NCBI GenBank assembly: GCA_963712565.1
Contig: CAVQIP010000052.1
Coordinates: 1 to 64,000 of the forward strand
DNA from: VAZQ01 sp963712565
Lineage (GTDB): Bacteria > Pseudomonadota > Alphaproteobacteria > Rhizobiales > Xanthobacteraceae
Direction: 5' to 3'
DNA: 64,000 nucleotides
A model generated the notes under the pieces. That model was not told the DNA's origin, did not search any database, and was given only the letters and a program-made list of their open reading frames with translations. Position 1 is the first letter of the stretch. Every line of letters starts with the position of its first letter. Shown here in pieces: positions 16,383-25,357 of this stretch. The position numbers were made by a program, and so were the translations under genes.

Positions 16383-18554
16383 TCACGGCTGCCGCTGCAG
16401 CACGATCAAGCCATCGAGCGCCATGCCGCCGCGCGGCAGCGCCAGGAACGGATTGATGTCGACGGATTGAACGATGCCGTCGAGGTCGGCGGCGAGACCG
16501 CCGAGCGCGACCAGCGCGTCGACCACGGCGTCGACATCGTAGGCCGGCGAGCCGCGATAGCCCTGCAGCAGCTTGGCGCCGCGCAGGCGCGCGAGCATGT
16601 CGCGCGCCTTGTCCGCGCTCACCGGCGGCGCGCAGAACGTCACGTCCTTGACGAGCTCGAGCAAGACGCCACCGAAGCCGGCCATCACCACCACGCCCAT
16701 TTCAGGGTCGCGATGAAGGCCGAGCACCAGCTCCAGGCCGCCGCGCATCTGCCGGCACACCAGCATACCGATGACGCCGTGCGCCCGCAGCTCTTGCGTC
16801 ATGCGGTCATAGGCCGCCGCCAGTTGCGCCGAGGTGGCGAGATCGAGCGCCACCGCCCCGATGTCGGACTTGTGGACGAGCTGTGGCGACACCGCCTTGA
16901 GCACGACGGGATAGCCGATGCGGTCGGCCGCGGCGATCGCGTCGGCGCGCGACGTCACCAGCGCCTCCGCCGGCGTGGCGATGCCGTAGGCGCGCAGTAC
17001 GTCCTTGGATCGGGCCTCGTCGAGCGCGACCGGCTCCGCCGTGGCGCACCCTCGCAAGCGCTCAATGAGCGCGCGCCGCTCCGGCACAGGCGGTAGCGCG
17101 TCTGCCGACGCGGCGCGTGCCAGCCGCTCGCGTTCGTCCCGGCGCGCGACGCTCGCGATCGCGCGCAGCGCCTTGTAGGCTTCCTGCAGGAACGACACGT
17201 GCGGCGCCTTGCTCCGCAGCGTACGGCTGTAATCGGTCTGGCCGTGGGAGATCGGGGTGACGAAGGCGATCGGTTTTTTCGCCTTGGTGGCGGCGTAGTC
17301 GTCGGCCAGGCGGATGTAGTGCTCGGCGCGGTCGGACCCGGGCGCGCGCGGCAGCGCCTCCTGCACCAGCACCATGTCCACGTTCGGGTCGCCCTGCAGG
17401 GCGTCGATGCTGGCCATGAAATTGTCGGCGCTGCTGAGCACCCCGAAGCCGCCGTCGATCGGATTGCCGACCAGCGATCCGACCGTGAGCACGGCATTGA
17501 GCCGCTCGGTCGTGGCCGGTGCCAGCGCACAAAAGTCCAGGCCGTTTCTTTCCGCCGCATCGAGCAGCAGGCCGCGATAGGCGCCGGAGAGCGTGACGGC
17601 GCCGAGCCGGCGGCCGGGCGGCGCGCCGGTATGCACGAGCAATTCGGTGATTTCGACCGCGTCGTCGAGGGTGTCGGCGAGAATGACGCCGACCTCGCCC
17701 GCGACCGCGTCGAAGGCCTCGACGCTGCCGGCGAGCGAGCCGGTATGCGCCATGGCGGCGTTGCGCCCGGCTTGCGATCGGCCGAGTTTGACCGCGACGA
17801 TCGACTTGCCGGCGGCGCGCGCCATGCGGCAGGCCGCCTTGAATTTCGCCGGATTCGAAATCGCCTCGACATAGATGATGACGACCTCGAGCTCAGGCTG
17901 CGCGGCGAAGAACGCGATGTAGTCGGCGATCGCGAGCCCGGCTTCGTTTCCGCTGGTGATCAGATATTCCGGCCAGATGCCGCGCTCCTGCAGTGCCTGG
18001 TTGGTGAAGATCATCATGCCGCCGCTCTGGCCCACGAGCGCGACCGGGCCCGGCCGCACTGCCAGCGGACGGTCCTCGGTCAGCGTGACGAGGCGGCTCC
18101 TGGCGCAGACATTGCCCATGCAGTTCGGGCCTGACACGGCGAGCCCGGTGTCGGCGATCACGGCGGCGAGCTCGCGTCCGAGCGCGGCGGCTTGCGCGTC
18201 GAAGCCTTCGCCGAAGCCGGCGGAAAAAACCGTGGCGCTGCGCGCCCCCGCGGCGGCCCCGCGCTTGAGCGTGTCGATCACCCCTGCCGCCGGCACCAGC
18301 ACCACCATGTGGTCGGGTGCTTCGGGCAGGGCTTTGAAATCCGGGTAGCAGGGCTGCCCCCAGATCTCGGTTCGGCGCGGATTGATCAGATAGATCGGAC
18401 CGGGAAACTGGTAGCGGTTGAGATTGTGCCATACCCGCGCCGCCCAGCTGCCGGGCCGGTCGCTGGCGCCCACGAGAACGGCGTTGCGCGGCGCGGTGAG
18501 CGCCGCGACCTTGTGCTTGGACGCCTCGAGATTCAACGCGGACAAATCATTCAA
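16383..18554 (-). CDS. Acyl-CoA synthetase, NDP-forming (acetate-CoA ligase family)
   Basis: Fused alpha-beta NDP-forming acyl-CoA synthetase of 723 residues. Domain order: CoA-binding Rossmann domain (NAVLVGASDRPGSW), succinyl-CoA-ligase-like domain with the phosphohistidine segment MAHTGSLAGSVEAF, and a C-terminal ATP-grasp domain (YPVVLKAVSPQLVHKSDIGAVAL, then GMLVCRQMRGGLELVLGLHR). It interconverts a carboxylic acid, ATP and CoA with the acyl-CoA. The start is TTG 18554, in a TTGA overlap with the stop of the upstream alpha/beta hydrolase, so the pair is translationally coupled: hydrolysis of an ester or amide followed by CoA activation of the released acid is a natural reading (inference). 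Confidence 0.92.
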   Translation of the reverse strand: MNDLSALNLEASKHKVAALTAPRNAVLVGASDRPGSWAARVWHNLNRYQFPGPIYLINPRRTEIWGQPCYPDFKALPEAPDHMVVLVPAAGVIDTLKRGAAAGARSATVFSAGFGEGFDAQAAALGRELAAVIADTGLAVSGPNCMGNVCARSRLVTLTEDRPLAVRPGPVALVGQSGGMMIFTNQALQERGIWPEYLITSGNEAGLAIADYIAFFAAQPELEVVIIYVEAISNPAKFKAACRMARAAGKSIVAVKLGRSQAGRNAAMAHTGSLAGSVEAFDAVAGEVGVILADTLDDAVEITELLVHTGAPPGRRLGAVTLSGAYRGLLLDAAERNGLDFCALAPATTERLNAVLTVGSLVGNPIDGGFGVLSSADNFMASIDALQGDPNVDMVLVQEALPRAPGSDRAEHYIRLADDYAATKAKKPIAFVTPISHGQTDYSRTLRSKAPHVSFLQEAYKALRAIASVARRDERERLARAASADALPPVPERRALIERLRGCATAEPVALDEARSKDVLRAYGIATPAEALVTSRADAIAAADRIGYPVVLKAVSPQLVHKSDIGAVALDLATSAQLAAAYDRMTQELRAHGVIGMLVCRQMRGGLELVLGLHRDPEMGVVVMAGFGGVLLELVKDVTFCAPPVSADKARDMLARLRGAKLLQGYRGSPAYDVDAVVDALVALGGLAADLDGIVQSVDINPFLALPRGGMALDGLIVLQRQP

Positions 18555-19459
18555 TGGTGCATGGCGGCGGCTACTTTCTTCGCCGCCGCGGTCACCGGGA
18601 GATAGTCGCCGAGCCATCCGCGCAACAGGTTCCAGACGCGGGAATTGCCCTCGCCGAACATGAAATGGTCGGCGTCGCTGATGAGGTGCAGCTCGCTCGG
18701 CTGGCCGGCGCGCTTGAACAGCTCGATCGACTGTTCCGTCGGCGTGACCGAATCGTTGGCGGCGTGCAGCAGCAGCAGCGGCCGCGGCGCTATCTTCCCC
18801 ACCACGTCGTCGGCGCGGAAGTCGAACATGCTTTGCGCCGTCTCCGCCGGGAAGGACTGGATCGAATTGGCGGCGAGGTTGTTGCGCAGGTGCGGCGGAA
18901 TGGGAACGATGTCGTAACGCGGCACCATCAGCGATTTGCCGGTCTTGGCGCGGTGCTTGCGGCCCTCCTTGAGCATGTTGGTGAAGCGCGCCCACTCCTG
19001 CGGAGACTTGTGCTGGCCGCGGAACTTGCGTTCGCCGTCGCCCCATCCGCCGTTGGAGATAACGGCGGCGACGCGCGCGTCGACGCCCCCGGTATAGACC
19101 GCGACGGCGCCGCCGAAGCTCGACCCGATGACGCCGATGCGCTCGGGGTCGACCGCGGGATGCTTGGCGAGGAAGCTGAGCGCGCTGCGGGTGTCCTCGA
19201 CCTGCTCCAGGCAGATCACTCGGCCGAATTCGCCTTCGCTTTCGCCGCAACCGCGCATGTCGAAGCGCAGCACGACGTAGCCGAGCTCGCTCAGCACCTT
19301 GGTCGGCTGCATGGTATTGGAGGAGGTCTTGTTGCTGCCGAAGCCGTGCAGCACCAGGAAAGCGGCGCGCCGTTCGCCGGCCCGCATCCCGCTCGGAACA
19401 TGCACGACGCCCGAGAGCTTGAGGCCGGCAGAGGGAAAGGTGACGGCTTCTTCGGTCAT
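18551..19459 (-). CDS. Alpha/beta hydrolase
   Basis: Alpha/beta hydrolase of 302 residues from ATG 19459 (GGAG upstream). Landmarks: FLVLHGFGSNKTSSN oxyanion region, RFDMRGCGESEGE, nucleophile elbow IGVIGSSFGGAV (Ser of GSSFG), acid-region PLLLLHAANDSVTP, and catalytic histidine in DADHFMF. It resembles the dienelactone hydrolase/acylamino-peptidase-like group. The stop overlaps the TTG start of the acyl-CoA synthetase. It is divergent from the adenylate cyclase gene. Confidence 0.9.
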   Translation of the reverse strand: MTEEAVTFPSAGLKLSGVVHVPSGMRAGERRAAFLVLHGFGSNKTSSNTMQPTKVLSELGYVVLRFDMRGCGESEGEFGRVICLEQVEDTRSALSFLAKHPAVDPERIGVIGSSFGGAVAVYTGGVDARVAAVISNGGWGDGERKFRGQHKSPQEWARFTNMLKEGRKHRAKTGKSLMVPRYDIVPIPPHLRNNLAANSIQSFPAETAQSMFDFRADDVVGKIAPRPLLLLHAANDSVTPTEQSIELFKRAGQPSELHLISDADHFMFGEGNSRVWNLLRGWLGDYLPVTAAAKKVAAAMHH

Positions 19460-19526
19460 CGGCGTGGTCTCCGTTGCGGGGCGGGATGGGCGGCGGATCA
19501 CCTCACTTTACCGAATTGACGCGGGG

Positions 19527-19611
19527 ATGGAAGCAAGGGAACCGCCGCTGGCGCCATGCCCCTGGAGGTGTATGGACGGTGACGAAGTCCTTATCTCTGC
19601 CTTGCTTCCAT
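19527..19611. repeat. Spaced 12-bp inverted repeat between divergent genes
   Basis: ATGGAAGCAAGG at 19527-19538 is matched exactly in reverse complement by CCTTGCTTCCAT at 19600-19611. The arms are 61 bases apart, in the 217-bp region between the divergent alpha/beta hydrolase and adenylate cyclase genes. It could be an operator pair or part of a leader structure. Confidence 0.5.
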
Positions 19612-19676
19612 GGCAGCGGAGCATGCGGTCGTCGAGGCGGGGTTAGCCGGTCCACGGCTGGCAGAACGAGGTCAAC

Positions 19677-21302
19677 ATGAGCGTAAGCGCGCCACATCTT
19701 GCGGAACCGTCCCAGCTTCGTCCGGCGGAATCCGGCGGTCCGGCCTCCGTGGGCGAGAGAATCAACGGATATTTCGCGAGCAAGCTTTCGATCACCGTGG
19801 TGCTCGTGCTGCTGGTCTTGGCAGGGCTGCCGGTCGCGGTCTGGCTCGATATGCGCAACCTGTCGGAACGGGCGCTGCTCGACCAGGCCGACGACCTGTC
19901 CTCGATGATCGACAGCTTCCGGAACTACTACGCGCGCAACGTGGTCGGGCGCGTGCTCGCCGGCGGCGAGAAGACCCAGGTGTTGCCGCACTATGCCGAG
20001 GTGCCCGGCGCCATTCCGATTCCCGCCACGCTCTCGCTCGAGCTCGGCGGCCTCATCAACCAAGGCAACACCCAGTTCCGCTTTTTCTCCGACTATCCTT
20101 TCAAGAACCGCGCGCCGCACGCCTTCGACGCCTTCGAGGCGCGGGCGCTGGAAAGCCTGCGGCAAGATCCGAACGCGCGCGTGCATGAGGTTTCCGGCTC
20201 GATCTTCGATCGACGCGTCCGACTGGTCACGCCGATCATCATGGGGGCGGCCTGCGTCGATTGCCACAACAGCCATCCCGATAGCCCGAAGCGCAACTGG
20301 AAGGTCGGCGACGTGCGCGGCATCGAGGAATTCACGATCAACCAGCCGATCGGAGCCCACATCTTCGCATTCAAATATCTGCTGCTCTATTTCGCCTTCG
20401 TTGCCATTGCCGGCCTCGCCTTCATCGCGCTGCAACGCCATCAGTCCAGCGTGATCGCGCGCTTCAACAAGGAGTTGGGACGAACCAACGAGTTCCTATC
20501 GGCCTTGGCGGAAAAAATCGCAAAATATCTGCCGCCCCAGCTCTACAGCAGCATTTTCGCCGGCAAGGACGTGCATGTCACCACGGAGCGAAAGAAACTG
20601 ACGGTGTTCTTCTCCGATGTGGTCAACTTCACGTCGGCGACCGAGCGCATGCAGCCGGAAGAACTCACGGCCCTGCTCAACGAATATCTGACCGAAATGT
20701 CGGCGATCGCGGCGGCGCATGGCGGCACGATCAACAAGTTCATCGGCGACGCGATCCTGGTGTTTTTCGGCGATCCGGAATCGCGCGGCGTAGTCAAGGA
20801 CGCGAAGGCGTGCCTGGCGATGGCGCTGGACATGCAGCGACGCCTCGCCGAGCTCAACGCGCAGTGGCGAAAGCGCGGCATCGAGGAGCCGTTCCGGGTG
20901 CGGATGGGCATCAACACCGGATTCTGCAACGTCGGCAATTTCGGCAGCGACGACCGGATGGACTACACGATCATCGGCGCCGAAGCCAATCTGGCGGCGC
21001 GGCTGCAGTCGATCGCGGAGCCCGGCGGGATCGTGCTGAGCTACGAGACTTTCACGCTCGTGCGTGACATGGTGCGCGCGCGCCCGCTGGAGCCGATCAC
21101 GTTGAAGGGCATCGCCCATCCGGTCGTACCCTACGCGGTGGAAGGCCGCGCCGACGGGGCGAGCAAAGCTGCGCAAGTCATCAGCGAACACGGCGCCGGT
21201 CTCGATCTCTTCATCGACACCAGGGCGATCGATGCGTCCTCGGCCGAGCGGGTCTGTCGGATGCTCGAGGGCGTGGTCACGGAGTTGAAGTCGCGCAAAT
21301 AG
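19677..21302 (+). CDS. Membrane adenylate/guanylate cyclase with CxxCH (DUF3365/Tll0287-like) sensor domain
   Basis: Class III nucleotide cyclase of 541 residues. Order: cytoplasmic N-terminus, membrane helix about 37-57, periplasmic sensor domain about 60-230 with C193-VDCH197 close to its end, second helix about 234-252, a short linker, and the catalytic domain from about 305. The sensor matches the DUF3365 type, in which CxxCH binds a c-type heme. In the cyclase the metal aspartates are D314 (VFFSDVVNF) and D358 (INKFIGDAILVFFGD), the adenine-type lysine is K354, and MDYTIIGAEANLAARLQ is the dimer-interface substrate motif. Cyclic AMP production in response to periplasmic redox, NO or O2 is the likely role (inference). 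Divergent from an acyl-CoA synthetase operon. Confidence 0.93.
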   Translation: MSVSAPHLAEPSQLRPAESGGPASVGERINGYFASKLSITVVLVLLVLAGLPVAVWLDMRNLSERALLDQADDLSSMIDSFRNYYARNVVGRVLAGGEKTQVLPHYAEVPGAIPIPATLSLELGGLINQGNTQFRFFSDYPFKNRAPHAFDAFEARALESLRQDPNARVHEVSGSIFDRRVRLVTPIIMGAACVDCHNSHPDSPKRNWKVGDVRGIEEFTINQPIGAHIFAFKYLLLYFAFVAIAGLAFIALQRHQSSVIARFNKELGRTNEFLSALAEKIAKYLPPQLYSSIFAGKDVHVTTERKKLTVFFSDVVNFTSATERMQPEELTALLNEYLTEMSAIAAAHGGTINKFIGDAILVFFGDPESRGVVKDAKACLAMALDMQRRLAELNAQWRKRGIEEPFRVRMGINTGFCNVGNFGSDDRMDYTIIGAEANLAARLQSIAEPGGIVLSYETFTLVRDMVRARPLEPITLKGIAHPVVPYAVEGRADGASKAAQVISEHGAGLDLFIDTRAIDASSAERVCRMLEGVVTELKSRK

Positions 21303-21373
21303 GCGGCCGAACCCCGCCTAGCCTTCCGTCCGGAAGCCCGGCCGGAAAGCAGAACCCTGGGCGATGACCATGG

Positions 21374-22906
21374 CTACTCGCCCAGCTTCGGCTTGCCCAG
21401 GCCGAGTTCGCTCCAGCGCGCATAGGCCTTCTCGATGTCGTCGGCTTGCGGCCACACCGTCGGCGGGAAGCGCGCGCCGCCGAGTTCGGGATCGGGGTCG
21501 TAGTCGAGATTGACGGTGGCGTCGATCAGCACCCGGTTCCATTTGCCGGTGCCGAACAGGTCCGGATTACGGTCGCGCCGGCGCGTCGAGGGATCGAGTC
21601 CCGCGCCGAACGTGGCCGGCATGATGACGACGTCGTTCTCGCCGGCATTCACGCGATGCGCGATCGCCCAGTCGACGGCGGCGTAATCGTGGATGTCGAT
21701 ATCGTCGTCGACGACGGTGACGTGCTTGTAGCGCACATGCGCGGCGGAAGAGCCCCAGAGCGCGTTGGCGGCCTGCTTGGCCTGTCCGCGATAGCTCTGC
21801 TTCATCCGCACCAGGACGTTGATGCCGGTTTGTACCGGCGGACACCACACGTCGGTGATCCCCGGCACGCCGGCGCGGTCGAGCACGTTCCACGCGGTCG
21901 CCGCGCGCATGATCGAGGAGCACACGCCGTTCTCCGAATAGCTGCCGGGCAGCGAGCCTTCGATGGTGCCGCGCAGGATCGGATCGTCGCGGTGGGTGAT
22001 GGCGGTGACGCGGATGGTCGGCTTGGGCGAGCGGTCGCCGGCGAGGTAGCCGGTGAACTCGGCATAGGGGCCTTCCATCACATAGGTCGCGGGATCGAGG
22101 CCGAGATAGCCTTCGATCACGATCTCGGCCGCCGCCGGCACGTAGAGGTCGACGGTCTCGCATTTCACCAGTTCGACCGGCGCGCCGCGTATGGCGCCCA
22201 TGACGTCGTATTCGCACATGCCCTTGGGCACCGGCGAGCCGCCGGTAAAGCCGAGCGACGGCTCCCAGCCGATCGCGACCGCGATCGGCATTTCCGCGCT
22301 GCCGCCGTTCTGCCAGGCGGTGAAATGATGTCCGATATGTTGCGCGCGCCACATCAGGATCGGAATCCGGTCGTGGCCGGCGACCATGCCGCGATAGATG
22401 CCGACATTCATGGTCCCGGTTTCGGGATCCTTGGTGACGCAGCCGCCATAGGTGAGGAGGTAGCGGCCGCCGTCGAGCCGGTTCCAATGCGGCGACGGAA
22501 ATTCGTAGAGATCGACGTCCGCGCCCTTGAGGATGTTCTGCTTCACCGGCCCGGTCGCGACGATTTTCGGCGGGATGCTGCCGGTGAGGATGGTGCGGCC
22601 GATCTTGACCAGCTCGCGCGGATGGGTGTCGGGCGGCAGCCCCAGCATCATGGCGATGCGGCGGTAGTTGTTGAGCGCGGAGCCGAAGATGCGGCGGCAG
22701 CGGCTCGCCGGCGTGTTGTAGTCCTTGATGTTGTTGAACAGCAGCGCCTTGCCGGTGCCGGGCCCTTGCGCCAGCCGCATGATGGTGCCGAGCTCGATGT
22801 TCCAATCGACCTCGGCGTCGATCTCCTTGAGCTCGCCTTGCGCCCGCAGCGCCTCGATCCAGCCGCGCAGATCGCCGAAGGCGGTCGGCTTGCGTTCGAC
22901 GGACAT
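21374..22906 (-). CDS. UbiD family decarboxylase (prenylated-FMN dependent)
   Basis: UbiD-type (de)carboxylase of 510 residues, depending on prenylated FMN. Landmarks: DLRGWIEAL N-terminus, DLYEFPSPHWNRLDGGRYL, TMNVGIYRGMVAGHDRI (the cofactor-binding N-x-x-x-YR segment), VDLYVPAAAEIVIEGYL, then YAEFTGYLAGDRSPKP, and HVTVVDDDIDIHD. Family members decarboxylate or carboxylate aromatic and unsaturated acids. The ATG at 22906 with GGAAAG five bases upstream is preferred; an ATG at 22930 (MFQTRKEQ) is in frame. No ubiX-like prenyltransferase gene is in the window, so the cofactor must be made elsewhere. Confidence 0.93.
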   Translation of the reverse strand: MSVERKPTAFGDLRGWIEALRAQGELKEIDAEVDWNIELGTIMRLAQGPGTGKALLFNNIKDYNTPASRCRRIFGSALNNYRRIAMMLGLPPDTHPRELVKIGRTILTGSIPPKIVATGPVKQNILKGADVDLYEFPSPHWNRLDGGRYLLTYGGCVTKDPETGTMNVGIYRGMVAGHDRIPILMWRAQHIGHHFTAWQNGGSAEMPIAVAIGWEPSLGFTGGSPVPKGMCEYDVMGAIRGAPVELVKCETVDLYVPAAAEIVIEGYLGLDPATYVMEGPYAEFTGYLAGDRSPKPTIRVTAITHRDDPILRGTIEGSLPGSYSENGVCSSIMRAATAWNVLDRAGVPGITDVWCPPVQTGINVLVRMKQSYRGQAKQAANALWGSSAAHVRYKHVTVVDDDIDIHDYAAVDWAIAHRVNAGENDVVIMPATFGAGLDPSTRRRDRNPDLFGTGKWNRVLIDATVNLDYDPDPELGGARFPPTVWPQADDIEKAYARWSELGLGKPKLGE

Positions 22907-22978
22907 CTGTTCTTTCCGGGTCTGGAACATGGCTGTCGTCTTACCTTCGGTCGTTTGATTTCCTACACCACCGTGGTT

Positions 22979-23124
22979 GTCGTCCCCGCGCAACCGATCT
23001 CGGGTTTACCCGAGATCGGCACTTTATAGTGACGCATGTCGGCTATAGCCGACATGCGTTGGGGACCCATGGTGCCATACACTCCGGCCTCTGGAATATG
23101 GGTCCTCGCCGGCGCGGGGACGAC
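22979..23124. repeat. Dispersed palindromic repeat, family A, copy 2
   Basis: The best-preserved copy. Outer ends GTCGTCCCCGCG and CGCGGGGACGAC are perfect inverted repeats. Inside are a hairpin with arms CCGATCTCGGGT/ACCCGAGATCGG (22994-23019) and a perfect 24-bp palindrome with half-site GCATGTCGGCTA (23034-23057), then GTTGGGGACCCA and GGAATATGGGTC. It lies between the flavoprotein stop and the UbiD gene start. Confidence 0.9.
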
Positions 23125-23152
23125 AGCTCGACGTGAGGAGACGATCGATCCA

Positions 23153-25198
23153 TCACGTCACGAACCGCTCCGCGGGCGGGGCGATCTCGGTGACCAGGTC
23201 GCGCACGAGCGGCTTGTTGGACAGCGGCGCGAGCGTCATGTCGCGGGCGGCGAGCCGCGCGGTGCAGGCATAGACCGTCTTGCCGTCGAGTTCGATCATG
23301 CATTCCTTGCAGGCATTGGCGTTGATGCAGGAGAAGCGGATGGCGAGGCTGGGATCGCGGTTCGCCCGGATCCAGCGCAAGCCGTCGAGCACGGACTGGC
23401 CGGGCTCGAACGGAACGTCGTAGCGCTCCCACCGCCCGGCGCCGGGACGCTCGCCGCGCCACACCTTCAGTTTTGCGATAGTGCTCATTGCGCCGCCATC
23501 GCGCGTGGCGGCGGGCGCCTGGGCGAGCGCCACGCTGCCGCCGTCGAGCCGCGCCACCTGGTTGACGCGCCATTGCGGCAGCATTCCAGGGAAGTCCTCG
23601 CGCTGGTGGGCGCCGCGGCTCTCCGTGCGCGCCAGCGCCGACATCGCGACCGTGCGCGCGACCATCAGCATGTTGCGCAGGTCGAACCATTCGAGCCGGC
23701 GCAGGTCGAACGCCGTGTTGTCGCCGGTCGGGCGCTCGCCGAGCGCGCCGCTCATGTCGTCGATCGCGGCGAGCGCGCGCGCGAGCTTGGCCGCGGTGCG
23801 GAACGGGCCGACGCCATCGGCCATGGTCGCCTGCAAGCTTTGGATCATGGCCGCGGTGTTGATGTCGCTGCCATTGCCGCTGCCGGCCAGCAGATCGAGT
23901 GCGGGCCGCGCGGCCGGCGGCCGGAACGCGTGCGCGCGCATGCGCGCGACCCGCTCGGCCGCGCTTTTCCCGGCGCGGGCGCCGAACACCAGCGCCTCGG
24001 TGATGGCGTTGCCGGACAATCGGTTGGCGCCGTTGGCGCCGCCCACCGCCTCGCCCGCCACCAGCAGGCCCGGCACCTCGGTCTCCATGCGCGCGTCGGC
24101 GACGATGCCGCCCATGTGGTAATGCGCGATGGGTGCGACCTCGATCGGCATTCTGGTCAGATCGATGTTGTTCCTGGCGAGCCGGTCGATCACCGGGCCG
24201 AACGCTTGGCGCAGCTCCGCCTGCGAGCAGTGCTCGAAGCTCAGATAGGCGCCGCCATGCGGCGAGCCGCGCCCGGCCTCCACCTCTTTGACGATGGCAT
24301 AGGTCGCAACGTCGCGGGTGATGACGTAGCGTCCCTCCTCGCTCACGCCGTAGCGCGCGGTGAACTCCTCGCCCTCGCCGTTGAGCAACCGCCCGCCGAG
24401 CTTGTAGCGGAACGGGTCCCACATGATCGGGTCCATGCCGATCAGCCGGGGTGCAAGGTGACCGATCGGGAAGAACTGCACGAACTCCATGTCGACGAGC
24501 GGCGCGCCGGCGCGCAGCGCCAGCGCATAGCCGTCGCCGCCCATATTGGCGGACGCGCTGTTGCGGCGGTAGAGCCGGGTGAGCCCGCCGGTCGCGACGA
24601 TCGTCGCCTTCGCGGCGATGGTGACGGGCGCGCCGCTCGCCACGTGCCACGCCACCGCGCCGGCAACTTCGCCGCCGACGCGCACGAGATCGACAACGAG
24701 CAGGTCGCCGGCCTTGCGGATGGCTTTGCTGCGCGTGACCACGCCGCGCAGCGTCTTCGACACCGCCGGCCCGGTATTGAGGAAGTCGACATAGACGCAG
24801 CGCGGGCGGTCGTGGCCGGGGGCGAACGCTTGCGCGATGCGGCCGTCCTTGCGCGCCCAGCCGATGCCCCACTCGTCCATCTGGCGGATGCAGGCCGGGC
24901 CTTGCTCGCACAGCAGCCGCGCCAGGCGCTCGTCGCACAGGCCGCGGCCGGCTTCGAGCGTGTCGTTGTAGTGAAAGCTCCAGTGATCCGGCGTCTGCGA
25001 ACCGAGCGCGACCGCCACCGTCATCTGCGCCATGACGGTGGCGCCGCCGCGACCGATCAGGCTGCGCTCGGCGAGGAACACGCTGCAACCCGCGCGCGCG
25101 GCCTCGATCGCCGCATACATGCCGGCGCCGCCCGATCCGATGATCAGGACGTCGGTTTCCACGTGCATGGGGTCGGCGCGCATGCCGGTCATAGCCAT
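23153..25198 (-). CDS. Flavoprotein (succinate dehydrogenase/fumarate reductase type) fused to a 2Fe-2S ferredoxin domain
   Basis: 681 residues. The first ~560 are an FAD-dependent oxidoreductase of the SdhA/FrdA/AprA superfamily: dinucleotide site VLIIGSGGAGMYAAIEAARAG, then HYMGGIVADARMETEVPGLLVAGEAVGG, and the helical C-terminal domain. The last ~110, from MSTIAKLKVWRG (internal ATG 23488), match the N-terminal plant-type 2Fe-2S half of SdhB/FrdB, with cysteines in FSCINANACKECM and VYAC. The two are normally separate polypeptides. The 4Fe-4S/3Fe-4S half of SdhB and any membrane anchor are absent, so electrons probably go to a soluble partner. Alternative starts: 25183 and 25168. Substrate unknown. 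Confidence 0.88.
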   Translation of the reverse strand: MAMTGMRADPMHVETDVLIIGSGGAGMYAAIEAARAGCSVFLAERSLIGRGGATVMAQMTVAVALGSQTPDHWSFHYNDTLEAGRGLCDERLARLLCEQGPACIRQMDEWGIGWARKDGRIAQAFAPGHDRPRCVYVDFLNTGPAVSKTLRGVVTRSKAIRKAGDLLVVDLVRVGGEVAGAVAWHVASGAPVTIAAKATIVATGGLTRLYRRNSASANMGGDGYALALRAGAPLVDMEFVQFFPIGHLAPRLIGMDPIMWDPFRYKLGGRLLNGEGEEFTARYGVSEEGRYVITRDVATYAIVKEVEAGRGSPHGGAYLSFEHCSQAELRQAFGPVIDRLARNNIDLTRMPIEVAPIAHYHMGGIVADARMETEVPGLLVAGEAVGGANGANRLSGNAITEALVFGARAGKSAAERVARMRAHAFRPPAARPALDLLAGSGNGSDINTAAMIQSLQATMADGVGPFRTAAKLARALAAIDDMSGALGERPTGDNTAFDLRRLEWFDLRNMLMVARTVAMSALARTESRGAHQREDFPGMLPQWRVNQVARLDGGSVALAQAPAATRDGGAMSTIAKLKVWRGERPGAGRWERYDVPFEPGQSVLDGLRWIRANRDPSLAIRFSCINANACKECMIELDGKTVYACTARLAARDMTLAPLSNKPLVRDLVTEIAPPAERFVT

Positions 25199-25357
25199 GC
25201 CCGGCATTATAGCTGCGGCGAGGAGCTTTGATACCAACCGCTCCTTTTTCACGACCGGCGGCGCAGAGGTTTCCGCGTCGGCCTGGCCGCTGACGATGGA
25301 CGGAACCGCGACGCACGTGATAATGACGCCGATCAAAGACCAGGCGCCGCAACCGGA

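Noticed and set aside
23036..25231. Long open frame on the plus strand opposite the flavoprotein gene, and similar very long antisense frames opposite the molybdenum hydroxylase (26837-28807) and the acyltransferase (31774-34092).
   Set aside because: High GC keeps antisense frames open. Their translations are rich in Arg, Ala, His and Gly without any family pattern, while the sense frames show clear domains.
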